A stretch of DNA of 6,557 nucleotides from the NCBI GenBank assembly GCA_018061385.1, contig JAGOUF010000141.1, forward strand, positions 1 to 6,557, in the 5' to 3' direction. The position numbers and the translations under genes were made by a program. The stretch comes from Chitinophagaceae bacterium (GTDB lineage Bacteria > Bacteroidota > Bacteroidia > Chitinophagales > Chitinophagaceae). The notes under the pieces were generated by a model. The model did no database searches. It was not told where the DNA came from and saw only the letters and a program-made list of their open reading frames with translations. This document shows positions 1-5,031 of this stretch, piece by piece (the first letter of the stretch is position 1; every line of letters starts with the position of its first letter).

Positions 1-226
1 GTTCAATACTTTCCACAGTTAATGGCAATAAATACACTTTATCGGCCATCATTGGATCTGTCATAATAGTAGCAGGATTGCTATTAATTAAAATCACTTT
101 AATACCTTCTTCACGTAAACTTCTAGCAGCTTGAGAGCCTGAATAATCAAACTCGCAGGCTTGTCCAATTACAATTGGACCAGAACCAACAATTAAAACC
201 GATTTTATAGAATTGTCTTTTGGCAT
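1..226 (-). CDS. carB: Carbamoyl-phosphate synthase large subunit, N-terminal fragment
   Basis: The large subunit of carbamoyl-phosphate synthase makes carbamoyl phosphate from bicarbonate, ATP and ammonia supplied by the CarA glutaminase, feeding arginine and pyrimidine synthesis in the cytoplasm. Only the first 75 codons are present; family members are about 1,070 residues, so the left window edge removes over 90% of the gene. The visible part is the pre-ATP-grasp region. It has the near-invariant [18 protein letters not shown] at residues 13-30, then REEG (38-41) and [11 protein letters not shown] (48-58). The start is the ATG at 226-224, giving [10 protein letters not shown], the usual CarB N-terminus. 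An in-frame TAG lies about 70 bases upstream with no ATG between, so a longer ATG form is excluded. No Shine-Dalgarno sequence is seen. The gene is divergent from the VanZ-like gene at 405. Identification is secure; nothing can be said about the rest of the protein. Confidence 0.97.
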   Translation of the reverse strand, partial: MPKDNSIKSVLIVGSGPIVIGQACEFDYSGSQAARSLREEGIKVILINSNPATIMTDPMMADKVYLLPLTVESIE

Positions 227-300
227 AATATTTTTTTGAAACCAGCTGTAGAATAAAAATGTAGCTCCTGTTGCGTCGCACACTTGTACGTTCTAAACAT
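205..300 (-). other. Possible 31-codon upstream ORF overlapping the carB start
   Basis: In the carB leader an ATG at 300-298 opens a 31-residue frame beginning [17 protein letters not shown]. It runs past the carB ATG in another frame and stops with TAA at 207-205, about 20 bases inside carB. If transcription starts near 320, this ATG is the first in the message, and ribosomes using it would cross the carB start. A leader peptide or translational control of carB is conceivable. There is no recognisable ribosome binding site and no run of regulatory codons such as repeated Arg, so it may be a chance frame. Confidence 0.2.
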
Positions 301-327
301 GGCTGTACTGTGAAAAAACAAATTGTG

Positions 328-335
328 CAAATGTA
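328..335 (-). promoter_or_regulatory. Candidate -7 promoter box for carB
   Basis: On the minus strand these bases read TACATTTG, a full match to the Bacteroidota -7 consensus TAnnTTTG. Transcription would begin near 320-323 and give a leader of about 95 nt before the carB ATG. No TTTG -33 element is seen at the usual 19-21 bp upstream, and one such octamer is not very unlikely by chance in AT-rich DNA. The call therefore rests on the -7 match and its position. Confidence 0.3.
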
Positions 336-404
336 AGGTTGTAGCTAGTTTTACGAGGTTATTTTTTTGAAAAATGTTTCCACAGCTTTATTTAATTTTC
401 AACA

Positions 405-947
405 ATGAATATTCAATTGGTTCGACTTCTAAATTGTATACTAACGTTAGTTTTTGTACTTGCTAGTAAATACTATTTAATTACTTACATAGCAATTAAT
501 CAAGTGTTATTAGAAGTTTTAAATGCACAACCCATTTATAAAACACACTTTTATAAATTATACAATACAATTTTTTGGGCTTATGAATTGGTTTTGGTAG
601 AACGGCTGAGGCATTTTAAAATGAACCCTTTGGCCGAGTGGTGGCTAAATAATTTAGAACATATATTTTTTGCAATAGTAATTAGTTTGTTGTTGTACAT
701 TTTATTGGCCATTTTTTGGCTGAAGAGTGAAACTAAAAGATTCCAACGGCTAGTTATTACAGTAATTCTATTTAATGCAATTGGTTTAATTAACGAGTGG
801 CTACAAAATATGATGGCAAAAAGAGCTGCATTTGTTTTGTTGGAAGATGGAATGAAAGATTTAAAAATGAACTTAATAGGCTTTTGTATTTTTATTTTAA
901 CAGCATTATGTAGGTTGTTATGGCTGTCAAAAAAATCAACTACTTAA
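405..947 (+). CDS. VanZ-like integral membrane protein (hypothetical)
   Basis: This 180-residue protein probably sits in the inner membrane. Hydrophobic segments lie at about 9-31, 84-106, 114-132 and 153-173, with a polar, aromatic-rich loop of about 50 residues after the first. Sequence features recall the VanZ family: Glu-His (85-86) at the start of the second segment, then E131-x2-Q134, R140, D152, N156 and G159, matching the E..Q / R / D...N..G spacing of VanZ-like proteins. VanZ itself is linked to low-level teicoplanin resistance, but most relatives have no known function, so no activity is assigned. The ATG at 405 has no Shine-Dalgarno sequence and yields a plausible N-terminal membrane segment. 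The M23 peptidase gene begins 9 bp after the stop, so the two are probably cotranscribed and may both act at the envelope. Family placement is by motif spacing only; it could instead be a lineage-specific membrane protein. Confidence 0.7.
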   Translation: MNIQLVRLLNCILTLVFVLASKYYLITYIAINQVLLEVLNAQPIYKTHFYKLYNTIFWAYELVLVERLRHFKMNPLAEWWLNNLEHIFFAIVISLLLYILLAIFWLKSETKRFQRLVITVILFNAIGLINEWLQNMMAKRAAFVLLEDGMKDLKMNLIGFCIFILTALCRLLWLSKKSTT

Positions 948-956
948 TTTTGGAGC

Positions 957-2786
957 ATGGGAATAAGCTTTAAACAAAATATCTATAAACTATTCAACAT
1001 TCAATATTCAGTTGTCATTTTTATTGTGTTTGGGTTAACTATTCAACTAGTAAATGCACAATATTTTCCTTCTAAAATTTATCCAACAAATTACTTTGGC
1101 AATCCATTAGGAATTCCCATGCAATTGAGTGGCAACTTTGGTGAACTAAGAAAAGAACATTTTCACATGGGCTTAGATTTAAGAACCAATCAAAAAGAAA
1201 ACCTACCTGTTTATGCCTCTGCAAGTGGATATATTAGCCGAATAAAAATTGAACGTTTTGGTTATGGTAGAGCCATTTACATTAAACACAACAATGGCTA
1301 CACCACTGTATATGCTCACTTAAATAATTTTTACGATACACTTAATAAGTTAGTTGTAGAAAAACAATATAAAGAACAACAATGGGAGCAAGATATAGCG
1401 TTTGCACCCAATCAATTTGTTGTTACCAAAGGGCAGTTTATTGCATTTAGTGGCAATACTGGTGGCAGTCAAGGGCCACATTTACATTTTGAAATTAGAG
1501 ACGAAAACGACATCAATCAAAATCCCTTGTTGTTTAATTTTAATATACCCGATACAAAACCACCTGCATTTGAGCGTTTGTATTTTTATGATAGAAATAT
1601 TACAACATTTGAAAGTTCGCCAAACGAAATAAACTTACTTAAAAATAAACTTGGTACAAGGGTTAAAGATTCTGTGGTGTTGGTAAATAGCAATAAAATT
1701 AGTTTTGGAATTTCTGCTCAAGATATTACCAATACTTCGCCATTTAAATTCGGTATTTTTCAAGCAGAAGTTTGGGTAGATAGTGCATTGGCCTTTGCAT
1801 TTAAACTGAACGATTTTGCTTACGAGAATTCACGATACATAAATGCTTGTACAGATTATGTAGAAAATTATAAAACTGGCAAAAATATTCAGCACTTATC
1901 TAAATTACCCGGCAATGCTCTCAATATTTTTGCTAGCAATACGAGCAATGGAGTTATAGAACTGAATGATACATTGCCCAAGTTGGTTGAAATTATAATA
2001 AAAGATGCTGTAGGAAACTCAAGCAACTTAAGCTTCTTACTACAAAAAAAAGATACAGTTGTGCAACAAATTACAATCATTCCAGATACTTTATTGTTGC
2101 CCAATACAGCCAATAGATATAGCAAAAATAATCTTCAATTAGAGTTTAACAATGCTGCTTTTTATGATACGTTGCCATTGCAAATTCAATATGCAACACA
2201 TCCAATAAAAGCAATGGTATTATCCAATCAATACACAATCAACCCTCAATTGCCAGTTCATAACAATTACGAAATAGCATTAAAGCTTTTGCAACCAATT
2301 GCAGAAAATTTACAAGCCAAAACATTAATGGTATTAAAGAATAAAAATTCAACATATACACAAATACCTATTTGGAAAAACGATACAGCAGTTGCGTCAT
2401 TCAATAAATTTGGATTTGTTGAATTATTAATGGATACAGTTCCTCCAACAATAAAACCAATTGCTTGGCACAACAATTTTACATTCAACAATCAAACTCA
2501 AATAGTTGTAGAAGTAAAAGATGCCGTTAGTGAAATTGAACACTATAGTGCCGAACTAGATGGCAGTTGGTTAATGTTTAGACGGAAAAATGATTTGTTT
2601 ATTTACGATTTTGATGAGCGTTGTGCATTGGGCAATCATTCTTTAAAAATAAAAGCTACCGATGCTGTTGGTAATATAATTGAAGAAACATTTGTATTTA
2701 CCAAGATGCCACCCAAAATAAACAAATACAAAAAGAAAGTGTTACATAAAAAGAAGAAAGCAACAACTTTAAAAAAGAAAAAATGA
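957..2786 (+). CDS. Secreted M23 family metallopeptidase (LytM-like endopeptidase)
   Basis: A 609-residue exported zinc peptidase of the M23 (lysostaphin/LytM) type; such enzymes typically cut peptide cross-links in peptidoglycan. Residues 1-34 form a signal peptide with a hydrophobic core at about 18-32 and likely cleavage after VNA. The catalytic domain covers about 45-190: HxGxD at 70-74 (zinc ligands H70 and D74), YAHL at 119-122 (H121), and GPHLHFE at 173-179 (H175 and zinc ligand H177). All expected residues are present, so it should be active. The following 400 residues have no named domain I can assign with certainty. Residues about 493-582 look Ig-like (DTVPP, SEIEHYSAELDGSW, then LKIKATDAVGN). 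The last 21 residues contain 12 lysines. The gene starts 9 bp after the VanZ-like gene and its TGA overlaps the bcp ATG. GGAG at 952-955 is only one base from the ATG, too close for a normal binding site. Whether the target is cell wall or another peptide is inference. Confidence 0.92.
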   Translation: MGISFKQNIYKLFNIQYSVVIFIVFGLTIQLVNAQYFPSKIYPTNYFGNPLGIPMQLSGNFGELRKEHFHMGLDLRTNQKENLPVYASASGYISRIKIERFGYGRAIYIKHNNGYTTVYAHLNNFYDTLNKLVVEKQYKEQQWEQDIAFAPNQFVVTKGQFIAFSGNTGGSQGPHLHFEIRDENDINQNPLLFNFNIPDTKPPAFERLYFYDRNITTFESSPNEINLLKNKLGTRVKDSVVLVNSNKISFGISAQDITNTSPFKFGIFQAEVWVDSALAFAFKLNDFAYENSRYINACTDYVENYKTGKNIQHLSKLPGNALNIFASNTSNGVIELNDTLPKLVEIIIKDAVGNSSNLSFLLQKKDTVVQQITIIPDTLLLPNTANRYSKNNLQLEFNNAAFYDTLPLQIQYATHPIKAMVLSNQYTINPQLPVHNNYEIALKLLQPIAENLQAKTLMVLKNKNSTYTQIPIWKNDTAVASFNKFGFVELLMDTVPPTIKPIAWHNNFTFNNQTQIVVEVKDAVSEIEHYSAELDGSWLMFRRKNDLFIYDFDERCALGNHSLKIKATDAVGNIIEETFVFTKMPPKINKYKKKVLHKKKKATTLKKKK

Positions 2787-3244
2787 CACATTTAGCAGAA
2801 GGACAAAAAGCACCAACATTTACAGCCAAAGATCAACATGGAAATAAAGTATCCTTAGCAAATTTTAAAGGGAAAAAAATAGTACTTTACTTTTATCCAA
2901 AAGATAGTACACCAACTTGCACAGTTCAAGCTTGTAACCTAAGAGATAACTTTTCTTTGTTAGAAGAAAATGGGTTAGCAATCATTGGCATTAGTCCAGA
3001 TGATGCAATTAGCCATAAAAAATTTGAAGCAAAACACAATTTACCATTTCCGTTAATTGTAGATACAGATCAAAAAATAATTAATGATTATGGTGTTTGG
3101 GGCGAAAAGCAATTGTATGGACGTAAGTATATGGGATTACATAGAACAACTTTCATAATTAACGAAAAAGGTGTAATTGAAAAAATATTTTTAAAGCCCA
3201 AAAGCAAACAACATAGCGAAGAAATTTTAACTGCAATTCAATAA
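2783..3244 (+). CDS. bcp: Thioredoxin-dependent peroxiredoxin, BCP/PrxQ type
   Basis: A 153-residue cytoplasmic thiol peroxidase that reduces hydrogen peroxide and organic hydroperoxides and is recycled by thioredoxin. The length is typical of BCP. The thioredoxin-fold motif P39-x3-T43-x2-C46 (YPKDSTPTCTVQAC) carries the peroxidatic cysteine C46. C51 sits five residues later, where atypical two-cysteine BCP proteins have the resolving cysteine. The active-site arginine is R121 in GLHRTTF. The common TPGC is TPTC here, a mild variant. There is no signal peptide. Its ATG shares ATGA with the stop of the M23 gene, so translation is probably coupled, and it is likely the last gene of a unit starting at 405. 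Its cytoplasmic role differs from that of its envelope neighbours, so cotranscription need not mean a shared pathway. No strong terminator follows. Confidence 0.95.
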   Translation: MTHLAEGQKAPTFTAKDQHGNKVSLANFKGKKIVLYFYPKDSTPTCTVQACNLRDNFSLLEENGLAIIGISPDDAISHKKFEAKHNLPFPLIVDTDQKIINDYGVWGEKQLYGRKYMGLHRTTFIINEKGVIEKIFLKPKSKQHSEEILTAIQ

Positions 3245-3331
3245 GTTTTTTACTGGAACTACTACCCGTATTGGTTTATTTTTTATAAGCTCCACTTTTT
3301 TGAGTGATGCTAAGTGCATTTTTTTTATATT

Positions 3332-3353
3332 GCAGTCGAGAGACACCCCCTGC
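3332..3353 (+). promoter_or_regulatory. GC-rich hairpin in the leader of the HExxH gene
   Basis: GCAG at 3332-3335 can pair with CTGC at 3350-3353 across a 14-base loop. TT before and AA after extend the stem if C3354 is bulged. The block is about two thirds GC inside an intergenic stretch that is otherwise mostly A and T, and it ends 19 bases before the ATG at 3373. It could be a leader structure or a protein-binding site. No run of T follows, so it is not a terminator. The stem is short, so the evidence is modest. Confidence 0.25.
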
Positions 3354-3372
3354 CAAATAAAAACTAAACACA

Positions 3373-3690
3373 ATGAAAGTAAGGATTAAAGAAAAATCCC
3401 TATTGGCAAGGATTGCTGCCTATAACCTAAAGTCTGAACGAATGGCTATTGTAATTGGAAATACAATTCGATTACACAATACTACAAAAGAAGATTTTTT
3501 AAGCAATGTAAAATGGGTACGCCATGAAATTGCACATGTTAAACAATTTCAAGAAAGAGGAACTGTTCGGTTTATTTTATCTTACTTATTAGAAACCTTC
3601 AATTTAGGTTACGAGTTCAATAGATACGAGCTAGAAGCCATCAAAAGAGAAAGAGATCATCAAATACTTGAAGGTGTAGAATTTGAATAA
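3373..3690 (+). CDS. Small HExxH protein, putative zinc metallopeptidase-like
   Basis: A 105-residue protein with the zinc-binding motif HEIAH at 51-55, followed by VKQFQERG and an aromatic and hydrophobic stretch. A later NRYELEA (83-89) offers E86 or E88 as a third zinc ligand, the arrangement seen in small gluzincin-like proteins. Basic N-terminal residues and the lack of a signal peptide or clear membrane span suggest it is cytoplasmic; the segment at 66-77 is too short and mixed to cross a membrane. Substrate and role are unknown to me, and such minimal proteins may bind zinc without cutting peptides. The ATG follows an A-rich stretch with no Shine-Dalgarno sequence and gives a compact N-terminus. 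It lies 128 bp after bcp and 132 bp before the kinase gene, so it is probably transcribed alone. Coding status is well supported by the motif; enzymatic activity is inference. Confidence 0.8.
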   Translation: MKVRIKEKSLLARIAAYNLKSERMAIVIGNTIRLHNTTKEDFLSNVKWVRHEIAHVKQFQERGTVRFILSYLLETFNLGYEFNRYELEAIKRERDHQILEGVEFE

Positions 3691-3822
3691 AATAACTTTT
3701 CGTAACCCGTTTAGTTATATTTCTATCCCAATCTGTCAAAATCGTAGTACGAAATTTTACAAATATTTTTATTATAGTAATTTCATTCTTTCAGGCATCT
3801 ATTATTTCTTAATTAATCCGTC

Positions 3823-5031
3823 ATGAAAATTGTAGATAAGTCATTGTACGAAGTACAAAGATTAAAAGAACTATACAAGTTCGATATATTAGATACACCT
3901 TATGAAGACGAGTTTGACGACATTGTTAAACTAGCTTCTTTACTATGCAATACTTCAATATCTACCATTACGTTAATAGATAGTAGCCGACAATGGTTTA
4001 AAGCAAAAGTTGGTTTAGAAAATAGAGAAACCTCAAAAGAAGTTTCATTTTGTTCTTATGCTATTGCAGCAAATACAGATTTGTATCAAGTAGAAGATGC
4101 TACAAAAAGTATAATATTCGAAAACAATCCATTGGTTACAGGCAATCCAAATATTCGTTTTTATGCAGGCGTTCCATTGGTAAGCAGCAATGGTTTTAGT
4201 TTAGGTACACTTTGTGTTATTGATAGCCAACCTAAAGTGCTAACAACCGAACAAATATTTGCATTAAAAGTGTTGGGTAACCAAGTAATGAAATTATTGG
4301 AGTTAAGAATTACCAATCAACAATTAGAAATAACAAAACGAAAATTACAACAACAAGTAGAGCTACAAAATAAAATTATTTCAATCATTGCACACGATGT
4401 TAGAAATCCAGTAGCATCATTAAAAAGTATTATTGAATTAAGCAACAACGATTTAATTACTGCTGATGAAGCAAATGAGCTTGCTGTAATGACAGACAAG
4501 CAAATTGATGATGTATTAAGTTTATTGGATGATTTACTGGATTGGGGTAAAATACAATTGAACAATCAAAATGTAATTGAAGTTGTAACTGTGAATTTAT
4601 ATTCGTTGGTTGAAAGCATTTTTGAACGTCAACAAGCAGCAGTATTTATAAAAGAGAACACACTATTGAACTTAATTGAAAATGATTTTGAATTGCACAC
4701 CGATGAAAATATTTTACGTTTTATTTTAAGAAACATCATTGGCAATGCCATTAAGTTTACAACTACTGGAACAATTACTATTGATGCACAAAAAACTGAA
4801 CAGAGTGTTGTAATTTCTATACAAGATACAGGTGTAGGAATAACAAAAGAAGTAATTGAAAAAATAATGACTACCAGCAACAAATACACTTCATTAGGAA
4901 CAAATAACGAAAAGGGTACAGGCTTAGGTCTAGTATTTGTTAAAGATTTTATTTATTTATTGAAAGGAAAAATGTGGGTTGAAAGTGAGGTAAACAAAGG
5001 CACAACCTTTTATATTGAATTGTTGAATTAA
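3823..5031 (+). CDS. GAF-domain sensor histidine kinase, cytoplasmic
   Basis: A 402-residue soluble histidine kinase with no membrane segment. Residues about 22-160 form a GAF domain of the type common in bacterial kinases: LDTPYEDEFDDI at 23-34, RQWFKAKVGL at 56-65, SFCSYAI at 75-81, and NPLVTGNPNIRFYAGVPLV at 102-120. Residues about 160-188 are a glutamine- and lysine-rich helix, probably a coiled coil, leading to the dimerisation/phosphoacceptor part with IIAHDVRNP (189-196, plus following P), where H191 is the expected phosphorylation site. The ATPase domain shows the N box RNIIGNAIKFT (303-313), G1 DTGVGI (335-340) and G2 GTGLGL (365-370). The F box between G1 and G2 is not recognisable; IEKIMTTSNKYTS stands there. 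The signal sensed is unknown; GAF domains often bind small molecules or haem. No response regulator is adjacent, so the partner must lie elsewhere. The stop overlaps the convergent feoB stop by 4 bp. Confidence 0.93.
   Translation: MKIVDKSLYEVQRLKELYKFDILDTPYEDEFDDIVKLASLLCNTSISTITLIDSSRQWFKAKVGLENRETSKEVSFCSYAIAANTDLYQVEDATKSIIFENNPLVTGNPNIRFYAGVPLVSSNGFSLGTLCVIDSQPKVLTTEQIFALKVLGNQVMKLLELRITNQQLEITKRKLQQQVELQNKIISIIAHDVRNPVASLKSIIELSNNDLITADEANELAVMTDKQIDDVLSLLDDLLDWGKIQLNNQNVIEVVTVNLYSLVESIFERQQAAVFIKENTLLNLIENDFELHTDENILRFILRNIIGNAIKFTTTGTITIDAQKTEQSVVISIQDTGVGITKEVIEKIMTTSNKYTSLGTNNEKGTGLGLVFVKDFIYLLKGKMWVESEVNKGTTFYIELLN

Noticed and set aside
229..372. Direct repeat of 13 bases (TATTTTTTTGAAA) at 229-241 and 360-372.
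   Set aside because: Low-complexity T run in AT-rich DNA; chance recurrence is likely and there is no third copy or associated element.
1402..2491. Short open frames on both strands inside the M23 gene (for example 1402-1632 plus, 1889-2125 minus, 2267-2491 minus).
   Set aside because: They lie wholly inside a well-supported coding gene, have no recognisable motifs, and show the composition expected of shadow frames.
3307..3326. ATGC-TAAGT-GCAT hairpin followed by eight T as a terminator for bcp.
   Set aside because: The stem is only 4 bp (5 with a G-T pair), too weak for a convincing intrinsic terminator.
3299..3333. TTTG with 23-bp spacer and TATATTGC as a promoter for the HExxH gene.
   Set aside because: The -7 element keeps only TAnnTT of the consensus and overlaps the GC-rich hairpin; support is too thin.
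3691..3822. TATATTTC at 3716-3723 as a -7 box for the histidine kinase.
   Set aside because: It is one mismatch from the consensus, but no -33 TTTG lies at an acceptable distance and the leader would be about 95 bases of unremarkable AT-rich DNA. Nothing else was seen in this spacer.
4317..4889. Minus-strand open frames inside the histidine kinase gene.
   Set aside because: They are antisense to the conserved H-box and N-box region of the kinase and show no domain or start signal of their own.
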